From Microvirga sp. BSC39 (GTDB taxonomy: Bacteria > Pseudomonadota > Alphaproteobacteria > Rhizobiales > Beijerinckiaceae), in NCBI RefSeq assembly GCF_000739015.1, contig NZ_JPUG01000070.1:124001-188000 (forward strand): 64,000 bases of DNA. The letters run 5' to 3'. Each line of letters starts with the position of its first letter. Position 1 is the stretch's first letter. The notes under the pieces are model-generated. The model ran no database searches. It saw only the letters and a program-made list of their open reading frames with translations, and was not told the DNA's origin. Below are positions 34,048 to 41,740 of this stretch, in pieces. A program made the position numbers and the translations under genes.

Positions 34048-34940
34048 CGAAAGCGCTTCCACCGCGCCCAGGCCAATCGCATGAGGTGGTTGCGCCTGAG
34101 CGCAATGATCAGGACGCCGCACAGGGCAAGTCCCGTCCCGACGGCCATCCGCGCGTCGAACCGGTCGCCCGTCACCAGAATGCCCAAGGTCACGGTGAGC
34201 AGAGGGTTCATGATCAGCAGAGGGGCGATCATGTTGGCGGGATATTTCCTGATCAGGCCGTAGTAGATCGTGTGGGCGATCAGCGACACGACGAGGGCGG
34301 AAAACAGCAGGGCTGCCACGAAGTTCCAGCCGGCCTCCATCACCTTGTCCACTTGGCCCGTCTCGAGCGTCGTCGTCAGGAGGATCATGGGCATCACCGA
34401 GGACAGCCCGATCCAGGCCTGGAACTGCAGCGGCTTCACGCCCTCGATCTGCTTCATCATCACGGCGGCCAGCGAACCCACGGCCGTGGAGGCCAGAACC
34501 AGAAGAAGGCCTGCCGAGAGCGGAAAGCCGCCGCCCGGGTCCCACATCACGAGCACGCCGCCGGCGAAGGTCAGCACGATGCCGAGCGCTCGCCTGCCGT
34601 CGATCCGCTCCCTCAGAAGGAGGAGGGAGAGAAGGGCCGTGATCGGGATGCCGAGCTGACTGACCACCGCGGCACTGGACGGGCTCGCCGTCCTGATGCC
34701 GAGGAAGAACAGGGCGAAACCGCCTCCTCCCATCAGGAACCCGACCAGAAGGATGCGCCATCGCGGTCGCGGCGCCGGCAGCAGCCAAGGCAAGGCGAGC
34801 ACCGCCACGATGCCGAAGCGCACGGCCGCATAGAACAGGGGCGGGATCTCCATGTCTGAGACCACGATCTTGCTGACGATGGTATGGGCCGCCCACAGGA
34901 AGCAGACGAGAAACATCAGGAAGAGATCGCGCAGGGCCAT
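34044..34940 (-). CDS. EamA/DMT-family transporter
   Basis: 298 residues, ten membrane helices in two EamA repeats: LFLMFLVCFLWAAHTIVSK starts repeat 1 and LVLASTAVGSLAAVMMKQI starts repeat 2, each ending with a LLLLRERID or LGILVTGDRFD type segment. DMT proteins export amino acids or other metabolites; the substrate is not predictable. The start at ATG 34940 gives a helix directly at the N-terminus; the longer frame adds 72 residues without membrane or domain character. Confidence 0.88.
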   Translation of the reverse strand: MALRDLFLMFLVCFLWAAHTIVSKIVVSDMEIPPLFYAAVRFGIVAVLALPWLLPAPRPRWRILLVGFLMGGGGFALFFLGIRTASPSSAAVVSQLGIPITALLSLLLLRERIDGRRALGIVLTFAGGVLVMWDPGGGFPLSAGLLLVLASTAVGSLAAVMMKQIEGVKPLQFQAWIGLSSVMPMILLTTTLETGQVDKVMEAGWNFVAALLFSALVVSLIAHTIYYGLIRKYPANMIAPLLIMNPLLTVTLGILVTGDRFDARMAVGTGLALCGVLIIALRRNHLMRLAWARWKRFR

Positions 34941-35121
34941 GATGTCGCATAGCTCGGCTGTGTGGAGGCTTGCAAATGCCGGGAGCGAGGGGCTGGCATG
35001 CCGCGGGACGATGGAACCGGATCGCCGCCCGTGCGGCGCATCGACCGGCCGGTGACGCGGCCAGGAACCGATCGCGCGGCTGTCACGTTCGACCCGATTG
35101 CTCACCGCCGCGGAGGTCCGT

Positions 35122-36111
35122 TTGCAGCCCGATACCAGAATCAGCCTGGAGCGCATTGAAGGCTACATCGAGGGCTTTTGGTGGATCCTGCCCAACCTCG
35201 GCATCGCCCTTGTCGCCTCCGGAGTCTTCCTGGTGGCCGCCGGCATCGCGCGCCGGGCCGTGCTGCGGGTGTTCAAGCGGCGGAGCCGGCCGGACCTCGC
35301 CATCATGCTGGCCGGTGCCGCACGCTGGGCGGTCATCGGGCTTGGCTTTCTCGTGGTGGCCACCATCATCTTTCCGTCGATCAGCCCGGCGAATCTTCTC
35401 TCGACCCTCGGCATCGGTTCGATTGCCATCGGCTTCGCCTTCAAGGACATCCTGCAGAACTGGCTGGCCGGCCTGCTCATCCTCCTGCGCCAGCCATTCC
35501 GGCAAGGCGATCAGATCGTCGTCGGCAAGCACGAGGGTACGGTCGAGCACATCGAGGCGCGCGCGACACTGATCAAAACCTACGACGGGCGCCGGGTGAT
35601 CATCCCGAACAGCGCCGTCTATACGGATGCGGTTACGGTCAACACCGCCTTCCCGCTGCGCCGCAGCCAGTATGACGTGGGGATCGGGTACAGCGACGAC
35701 ATCGACCACGCCTGCGACGTCATCCTCGCGGCGATCCGCGACGTCGAGGGCGTGGCGGAGGACCCGGGGCCGGAGGCCTTCGCCTGGGAGATCGCCAGTT
35801 CCTCCATCAACATCCGCGTCCGGTGGTGGACCCACTCCAAGCGCTCCGAAGTGGTGCGCACCCAGGGCCGTGTGGTCCGGGCGATGAAGCGGGCCCTGAC
35901 CGAGGCCGAGATCGATCTGCCCTTCGCGACCAACGTCGTCCTTCTGCACGACCAGACGGACGAGGCGGACGGAGACCGCCGCCGTCAGCGGGAGGGCTGG
36001 CCGGCCGGGGACAATCCGCCCTCTCCCCGCCACCTGAACGAGGTCACGGTCGAGGGCGAGAGCGACCGCGCACCGGCAGAGAGCAGGCCATCGTCGCGGC
36101 GCCGGTCCTGA
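35122..36111 (+). CDS. MscS-type mechanosensitive channel
   Basis: 329 residues from TTG 35122, chosen because GGAGG lies 5 nt upstream; TTG 35098 in frame lacks such a site. Three N-terminal helices lead to the MscS pore/beta domain: LLSTLGIGSIAIGFAFKDILQN, GLLILLRQPFRQGDQI, VEHIEARATLIKTYDGRRVIIPNS. The C-terminal ~50 residues are a hydrophilic tail rich in Arg/Asp/Pro. It protects against hypo-osmotic shock by opening in the inner membrane. Its stop abuts the stop of the opposite ion-channel gene. Confidence 0.92.
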   Translation: MQPDTRISLERIEGYIEGFWWILPNLGIALVASGVFLVAAGIARRAVLRVFKRRSRPDLAIMLAGAARWAVIGLGFLVVATIIFPSISPANLLSTLGIGSIAIGFAFKDILQNWLAGLLILLRQPFRQGDQIVVGKHEGTVEHIEARATLIKTYDGRRVIIPNSAVYTDAVTVNTAFPLRRSQYDVGIGYSDDIDHACDVILAAIRDVEGVAEDPGPEAFAWEIASSSINIRVRWWTHSKRSEVVRTQGRVVRAMKRALTEAEIDLPFATNVVLLHDQTDEADGDRRRQREGWPAGDNPPSPRHLNEVTVEGESDRAPAESRPSSRRRS

Positions 36112-36930
36112 TCATCGCGGCGGGGAGGCGCCGGGGGCATCGCCTCCCCGCCGCAGGTCCTGCCGCAGGGCCGCGATCTCGGCCCTGAGAGCGGCGATCT
36201 CCCGCGACCCTGCCACCTCGCCCTGGTCCGACTCGGCGTCGCGCCCGACGAAGAAGGACGCGAAGCTCGCCGTGATGTAGCCGAACACGGCAAAGCCGTA
36301 GAGGGCGAGCAGGAAGCACAGGATCCGCCCCTCCGGGGTCTTCGGCCAGAACTCGGACCCCATGGTGGCCAGCAGCATCCCGGTCCACCACAGGGCATCG
36401 GCGTAGCCTGCAAATCCCCCGTCCACCTGCGAGGCGGGCTCGAAGGCGAGCATTCCCCCGGCGCCGAGCAGCGCCACCAGAATGGTCAGGCCCGTGACAT
36501 AGCCGAGGCCGCGCCGGCTCAGGCTCGCCCGCAGGGCGTTCATGCCCCTGTTGGCCGTGCCGACGATGCGCACCAGCCGGAGGCCGCGGGCCGCCCGGGC
36601 CGCCCGCAGGACGCGAAAGGCGCGAAAGAGCCGGAAGGCCGGCACGATCAGGGCGATGACGGTGAGCCAGTTCCGGCTGAGAAACGCGGTCTTTTCAGGC
36701 GCGAGCGCAAAACGGACGACGAACTCGACGATGAAGGCGATCCAGATCGCGGTGCCGAAGGTCTCCAGCGCGTCGAAGGTGCCCCAGATCAGCTCGACCA
36801 CGACGAGCAGGAGCCACAGAAAGCTGAGCACCAGCATCGGGGTCCGCAGCCAGTCGTCGAGCTCCGCCAGGGCGTTCCAGCGCTCGTCCTCGCTCGGCGC
36901 CGATGCAGGACTGTGGGAATCATCTGCCAT
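36112..36930 (-). CDS. Voltage-sensor-type ion channel with unusual selectivity filter
   Basis: 272 residues, six-helix voltage-gated ion channel fold. The S4-like helix has regularly spaced arginines (RLFRAFRVLRAARAARGLRLVR region). The pore loop reads WWTGMLLATMGSEFWPKTPEG, where potassium channels carry TVGYGD, so potassium selectivity is not assured. A C-terminal coiled-coil-like tail (REIAALRAEIAALRQDLRR) probably tetramerises the channel. GGAG lies 7 nt before the ATG. Tail-to-tail with the mechanosensitive channel. Confidence 0.85.
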   Translation of the reverse strand: MADDSHSPASAPSEDERWNALAELDDWLRTPMLVLSFLWLLLVVVELIWGTFDALETFGTAIWIAFIVEFVVRFALAPEKTAFLSRNWLTVIALIVPAFRLFRAFRVLRAARAARGLRLVRIVGTANRGMNALRASLSRRGLGYVTGLTILVALLGAGGMLAFEPASQVDGGFAGYADALWWTGMLLATMGSEFWPKTPEGRILCFLLALYGFAVFGYITASFASFFVGRDAESDQGEVAGSREIAALRAEIAALRQDLRRGGDAPGASPPR

Positions 36931-37009
36931 CACGGGTCTCCTGGATTCTTTCCAGGGACAACCGCGCTCCATGACGGACGGGTCCGGTGCCGAAGGCGGA
37001 AGCGTCCAG

Positions 37010-37120
37010 AGCATCGTGCGGAAAAGTGGATCCGGTTTTTCCGCTCGGACGATGCTCTCACTCAAGAAGAAAGCATCGGATTCGATCCCAAAAGTGCAAG
37101 TCCACTTTTGGGTCCGATGC
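37010..37120 (+). repeat. Intergenic repeat family 1, copy B
   Basis: GCATCGTGCGGAAAAGTGGA, CCGGTTTTTCCGC, GATGCTCTC, AAGCATCGGATTCGATCCC, AAAAGTGCAAGTCCACTTTT, GGGTCCGATGC. The AAAAGTG...CACTTTT part is itself a short inverted repeat. It lies between the channel and TPR genes, touching the stop codon of the TPR gene. Confidence 0.75.
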
Positions 37121-37687
37121 CTAATGCAGCATGAGGTGATGCGGCGACAGGTTCTCCAGCATGTCGCGCAGATCCTCCATGTGCGGATTGATCCCGAGCG
37201 CGATCTGGAAGGCGGCGCGCGCCTCGTTGAGGTGGCCGTGGCGCAGGCAGAGATTGCCGAAGCCGGCGACGGCGCCGAAATGGCGCGGCTCCAGGCGCAG
37301 GGTCTGGGCGATGTCGAGCAGGCTGTCCGCATCGCGCTTCTCGATGGAGGCGAGCGTCGCCCGCTTGTTCCAGGCCTCCGGCCAGTCCGGATACATGGCG
37401 ACCAGATGGTCGAGCAGCGGCCGGGCCTTCTTGAGCGATCCCGAGCCCAAGGCATCCACGGCCGCCGCCATGGTCTCCTCGGCGATCCGGTCCTCGTGCG
37501 AGCTCCACAGGGCCCAGATCTGGTCTTCGATCTCCTCCACGGGCCGGGGCGGCTCGTCCATGGCGAGTTCCTGGAAGAGCGCGGTCAGGCGGCGCGGCAG
37601 ATCCGGCCTTGGGGTAAGCGCAGGAACCTCGAGAACGAGCTGGAAGACCGGATCGATCGGCAGGGGGGACGGCAGACGGGACGTCAT
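37121..37687 (-). CDS. TPR-containing protein, unknown function
   Basis: 188 residues, acidic N-terminal half followed by tetratricopeptide-like helices: ALGSGSLKKARPLLDHLVAMYPDWPEAWNKRATL, IEKRDADSLLDIAQTLRLEPRHFGAVAGFGNLCL and GHLNEARAAFQIALGINPHMEDL, given here by their TPR residues (W4-L7-G8-A20-P32 pattern). No signal peptide. Such tetratricopeptide proteins act as protein-interaction scaffolds. ATG 37687 was chosen because no domain character extends further upstream. Confidence 0.78.
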   Translation of the reverse strand: MTSRLPSPLPIDPVFQLVLEVPALTPRPDLPRRLTALFQELAMDEPPRPVEEIEDQIWALWSSHEDRIAEETMAAAVDALGSGSLKKARPLLDHLVAMYPDWPEAWNKRATLASIEKRDADSLLDIAQTLRLEPRHFGAVAGFGNLCLRHGHLNEARAAFQIALGINPHMEDLRDMLENLSPHHLMLH

Positions 37688-37830
37688 GGGCGGGCTCACC
37701 GATCCTCCATGGCAGGCAACCAAGGCAGGGGACATAGAGTCGAAGCGCGGCGCGGCGAGAGGGCAAATCGGCGCTGATGACGAAACACGGGACGCCTCAT
37801 TTGTGCCGGAGCGCGCTTTCCGGCCGCGAC

Positions 37831-37939
37831 CGTTCGTGAAAAGGGGATCCGGTTTTCCTCTCAACATGATGCGCTATTTGACGAATCGCGCATCGACGGA
37901 TCCCAAAAGTGGTTTCCCCTTTTGGCCCGGATGCTCTAG
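37831..37939 (+). repeat. Intergenic repeat family 1, copy C
   Basis: GTGAAAAGGGGATCCGGTTTT, GACGGATCCCAAAAGTGG, CCCCTTTTGG and GGATGCTCTAG, a diverged copy with CCCC/GGGG in place of parts of the AGTGG signature. It lies in the 295-bp gap between the TPR gene and the ABC-like gene; nothing else is seen in the gap. Confidence 0.7.
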
Positions 37940-37982
37940 GTTCCGCTAACGTCACGAACCCGAACGATCATTGGAGCTGCTC

Positions 37983-40529
37983 TTGGGAGCCGTCATCGAG
38001 CGCGACCCGTTGCGCCTGGCCTGGAAAACCTCGCCCGCCCGCCATCTTGCGGGTTTCGGGCTCCTGCTGCTGGCGGGCTTTCTGATCCTGATCGGGTTCG
38101 ATCTGGTCCGGCAGATCGTGGATCGTGCGACCGGCGGCCCCGACGCCTGGAACGCGCCGGCCAGCTTCCTGCGGATCGCCCTCACGCCGCCGGCCGACCT
38201 GTGGCCCGGATCCCTGGTCCTGTTTCCCGGCTTTGCCCTGGATCCCGAGACCTTCGCGCTGGCGGCCGTCATCGGCGTGCTGCTCATCCCCCTGGCTCTC
38301 GGGCTGATCCTGGTGGCCCTCGAATGGGTGGCGGTCGGGATCGGCGTGCAGATGCTGACGCGGACGCAGTCGGCGGCCCTCGACATCATCCTGAAAGTGC
38401 CCTCCGCGTCGCATGACGAGATCGCTATGATCTCGACGCTCGCCTCCCGGGGGCTCGCCCGCGAGAACGGCGTGCTGGGATCGAGCCTTCTGATCCCGGT
38501 GAAGCTCGGCGGCATGATCGGGCTGGCCTGCGCCTATGTGTTCGTCATGGACTGGTACCTGGGCGCGGTTCTCGCCGTCGTGCTGGCCCTTGCCATGATC
38601 GTGAGCGCCCGCCGGGCGCTCCTGCGCTTCGACGCTGCCGCCGCCCGTCACCGGGAGGGCGACGAGGCGGAAGGCGTGTTCGCGGGCCTGGAGCAGCGCC
38701 TGCCGGCCCTGCGCGCCCATGGCACCGCGCCGTTCGAGCGCGACCGCGTGCGCCGGGCTCTCATGAGCGGCCACCGCCCGGTGATGCGGGAGGAATACCG
38801 CCTGGCCGTCACGGAGGCCGCCTCCGCGGCCGCGCTCATGATCGCCCCCCTGGCGGTTCTGGCCCTCGGCGCCTGGTTCTCGCAGACCCGCCCCCTGACG
38901 GCCGGAACGGTCGCGGCCAGCGTGCTTGCGGCGGCGCTCGCCGCCTATGGCATCCGCGAGGTGGTGCAGTGGCACCGGCTGATCATGCGGGCCAGGGCGC
39001 TGCTCATCGATCTCGGCAAGGGACTGGCGCCGCTGAAGCTGCGCGCCGCCCTTAAAGGCAAGGCCAGCCTGCCGGAGAACGGCGCCCTCGTGGCCCAGGG
39101 CGTCTCCGCCTACGATCCGGCGGGCGGCGCGCGCGTTGCATCGGTCAACCTCACCCTCGCGTTCCCGTCCCATGTGGCCCTGGTGGGCGACGGCGATGCG
39201 GGCCCGAGGCTTCTTGCGGCTCTCATGAGCGGCCAGCTGCCGCCCTCCATGGGCCGCCTGACCTATGGCGGCGTGGATCTCGCCGCCGCCAGCCCCGTGG
39301 AGCGCAGCCAGCGCATCGCCTTTACGGGCCAGACGGTGCTGATCGAGGGCAGCCTGAAGGACAACCTGCTCTATGGCTGCTCCGCACCGGCGGATGAAAT
39401 GAGGCATCGCCTCTCGGAGGCCATCGCCATCGCCGGGCTCGACCGGCTGACCCATGCCCGCGGCCTGTCCGGGACCATCGATCCGGTGCAGGAGCCGAAG
39501 TTCGCGGCCGCCATCGTGGAGGCGCGCCGCTTCGTCGAGGCGGCGCTCGCGACCGAGAACCTCGACCGCTTCGTCGATCCCTTCAGCGCCACGCGCTACA
39601 ACCGCTATGCGACGATCGGCGAGAACCTGCTCTTCGGAAAGCCCATCGGCGATGCCTTCCACGAGGATCGCCTGTCCGGCCACCCCTTCGTGCGCGCCAT
39701 CCTGGAGGCCAACGAGCTCACCAAGCCGCTCGCCCGCATGGGCCTGTCCATCGCCACCAGCATGATCGAGATCTTCTCGGAGATCCCGGACGGGTCCCCG
39801 CTCTTCGACCGCTTCTCCTTCTTCTCGGCGGCGGACCGGCCCTATTTCCAGGATCTCGTCGACCGGAAGAACGAGCAGCGGCGCAGCGACAAGACCTCGC
39901 GCGATCAGGAGCGCCTCATCGGACTGGCGCTGCGCTACAACGAGAGCCGGCACCGCTTGGGGCTGCTCGAACCGGGCCTGGAGGAGCGCATCCTCGTGGC
40001 CCGGGCCGATTTCGCCCGCATGCTGCCGGTGAGCCTGAAATCGGCCATCGAGTTCTACGACGAGGCGCGCTTCTGCGCGGCGGCGAGCATTCAGGACAAC
40101 CTGCTCTTCGGCCGTATCGCGGCCGACCAGGCGGGCGCCCTCGAGGCGGTGCAGGAGGTGACCCGCCGGGTGCTGACCCAGCGCGGCCTCGACGGCGAGG
40201 TCTCGCGCATCGGGCTCGACACGCCGATCGATCCGCAAGGGGACGACCTGACTCTCACCGAACTGGCCGCCGTCGATCTCGTGCGCGGCCTCGTGCGCCG
40301 GCCGAGCATTCTGGTGGTCCAGCGGGCCCTCGACGGCCTGCCGGGACCGGCCGCCGACAAGCTGGTGATGAACCTGCGCCGGGCGCTCGTCGGCCGCGGC
40401 CTGATCCTCGTGACGCCCGCGATCTCGCCGGCCATGGATCAACCGCCCTTCGATGCGGTTATCCATTTCGAGCGGGGCGAACCTGTGATGGAGCGCCGCA
40501 CCCGGCGCCTGGAGGCGTTAAGTGCGTGA
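37983..40529 (+). CDS. ABC-exporter-like membrane protein with degenerate ATPase domain
   Basis: 848 residues from TTG 37983 (GGAG 6 nt upstream). Six hydrophobic helices in the first ~350 residues follow the type IV ABC exporter plan. The following domain aligns with an ABC ATPase but has lost its catalytic residues: the Walker A position reads GDGDAGPR (402-409; Lys and Ser replaced by Pro and Arg), the signature position LTLTE (756-760) instead of LSGGQ, and the Walker B position ILVVQRAL (776-783; Asp-Glu replaced by Gln-Arg). Between them ~350 residues replace the usual ~100, and the exporter motif NLLxG occurs three times (461, 548, 706). It is probably a non-hydrolysing pseudo-transporter or regulatory subunit. 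No family name is known to me. Confidence 0.85.
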   Translation: MGAVIERDPLRLAWKTSPARHLAGFGLLLLAGFLILIGFDLVRQIVDRATGGPDAWNAPASFLRIALTPPADLWPGSLVLFPGFALDPETFALAAVIGVLLIPLALGLILVALEWVAVGIGVQMLTRTQSAALDIILKVPSASHDEIAMISTLASRGLARENGVLGSSLLIPVKLGGMIGLACAYVFVMDWYLGAVLAVVLALAMIVSARRALLRFDAAAARHREGDEAEGVFAGLEQRLPALRAHGTAPFERDRVRRALMSGHRPVMREEYRLAVTEAASAAALMIAPLAVLALGAWFSQTRPLTAGTVAASVLAAALAAYGIREVVQWHRLIMRARALLIDLGKGLAPLKLRAALKGKASLPENGALVAQGVSAYDPAGGARVASVNLTLAFPSHVALVGDGDAGPRLLAALMSGQLPPSMGRLTYGGVDLAAASPVERSQRIAFTGQTVLIEGSLKDNLLYGCSAPADEMRHRLSEAIAIAGLDRLTHARGLSGTIDPVQEPKFAAAIVEARRFVEAALATENLDRFVDPFSATRYNRYATIGENLLFGKPIGDAFHEDRLSGHPFVRAILEANELTKPLARMGLSIATSMIEIFSEIPDGSPLFDRFSFFSAADRPYFQDLVDRKNEQRRSDKTSRDQERLIGLALRYNESRHRLGLLEPGLEERILVARADFARMLPVSLKSAIEFYDEARFCAAASIQDNLLFGRIAADQAGALEAVQEVTRRVLTQRGLDGEVSRIGLDTPIDPQGDDLTLTELAAVDLVRGLVRRPSILVVQRALDGLPGPAADKLVMNLRRALVGRGLILVTPAISPAMDQPPFDAVIHFERGEPVMERRTRRLEALSA

Positions 40530-40630
40530 CATCTTTGGTCTTGACCGGTCATCCCTGTCGTGGGCAGCTTACCGCAGTCCATGTGCGCCAGCGCACATAA
40601 GTGGGGTTTTCGTTACATCATGATCCTGCC

Positions 40631-41542
40631 ATGGTAAGGCGTGTTGCATCCTCTGACGCACTGCAGGTCCGGTTCTGGGGCACACGCGGCTCCACCTGCG
40701 CATCCGGACCTCAATTCGTCGAGTTCGGATCGCACACGCCCTGCGTCGAGGTCCGGTGCGGCGAGCGGCTCTTCATTCTCGATGCGGGCACCGGCCTCTC
40801 GGCGTTGGGCATGAACCTCGGCCCGAACGCCCCCGACAAGATCGACATCCTCCTCAGCCACCTTCACCTCGACCACATCAGCGGCCTGCCCTTCTTCAAG
40901 CCGGCGCTGCTTGCCAAGGAGCGCGTGATCCGCACCTATTGCGGGCATCTGGAGGGCGAGAGCGCCATGGAGCCTCTCGGCCGGCTCTTCGCCCCGCCGT
41001 TGTTTCCGGTGCGCCTCGGCCAGCTTCCGGCCCGGTTCGAGTATCACGGCTTCAGGGCCGGCGAGCCGATCACCTTCGACGACGGGACCCGGATCGAAAC
41101 GCACCTTCTCAACCACCCCGGCGGCGCCACCGGCTACCGTCTCAGCCACGGCGGCCGCAGCGTCTGCTACATCAGCGACGTGGAGCACAGCGACCCCTGG
41201 CCCGATCCCGATCTCGCCGCCTTCGTGCGCGACACCGACCTGATGATCTTCGACGGCATGTTCTCGGATGCCGAATATTCCTACTGCCGCGGTTGGGGCC
41301 ATTCCACCTGGCAGAAAGGCGTGGAGCTCTCGAAGGCCGCCGGCGTCAAGGCGCTCGCCATCTTCCACCTCTACCCCGGCCACGACGACGCCTATCTCAA
41401 AGCCGCCGAGGCCGAGATGCAGGCCGTGATGCCCACCGCCTTCATGGCCCGGGAGCGGCAATGCTTCTCGTTCGAGGCCGCGGATCAGGAAGCTGCATCC
41501 GAATGGGCCGAGCCTGTTCTGGCCCAGGCTGACGAAAGCTGA
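40631..41542 (+). CDS. MBL-fold metallo-hydrolase
   Basis: 303 residues. VRFWGTRGSTCASGP at the N-terminus and the zinc motif LLSHLHLDHISGLPFF (HxHxDH) define a metallo-beta-lactamase-fold hydrolase of the RNase Z/PhnP-like cyclic phosphodiesterase group; later ligands include the His in LLNHPGG, the Asp in ISDVEH and the His in IFHLYPGHDD. Hydrolysis of a phosphodiester is likely; the substrate is unknown. ATG 40631 preferred over a GTG at 40601; neither has a strong ribosome site. Confidence 0.85.
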   Translation: MVRRVASSDALQVRFWGTRGSTCASGPQFVEFGSHTPCVEVRCGERLFILDAGTGLSALGMNLGPNAPDKIDILLSHLHLDHISGLPFFKPALLAKERVIRTYCGHLEGESAMEPLGRLFAPPLFPVRLGQLPARFEYHGFRAGEPITFDDGTRIETHLLNHPGGATGYRLSHGGRSVCYISDVEHSDPWPDPDLAAFVRDTDLMIFDGMFSDAEYSYCRGWGHSTWQKGVELSKAAGVKALAIFHLYPGHDDAYLKAAEAEMQAVMPTAFMARERQCFSFEAADQEAASEWAEPVLAQADES

Positions 41543-41740
41543 TCTGATTATCTGTTGAAGTCGGCGCCGGGCATGAGCGGCTCTTCGGCCTCTGCTGCCG
41601 GTGTGCTTCGTCTGCCATGGCACAAGCCTGCTCACCCATGGGGCAGCTCACATCGATTTTGATTCTATATAACGTATAGTAATCCTCTTCGGACACTGCA
41701 CCCAAACAGGCGGTGCACGAACGTTCATGAGGATGACTTT

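Noticed and set aside
37968..40466. Long open frame on the reverse strand opposite the ABC-exporter-like gene
   Set aside because: The composition is that of a mirrored high-GC coding sequence (Arg/Gly/His/Gln-rich, no domains); the forward frame has membrane helices and family-like motifs.
40601..40630. Upstream GTG start for the MBL-fold hydrolase
   Set aside because: Adds ten residues without family similarity and has no ribosome site; ATG 40631 preferred, though neither is strongly supported.
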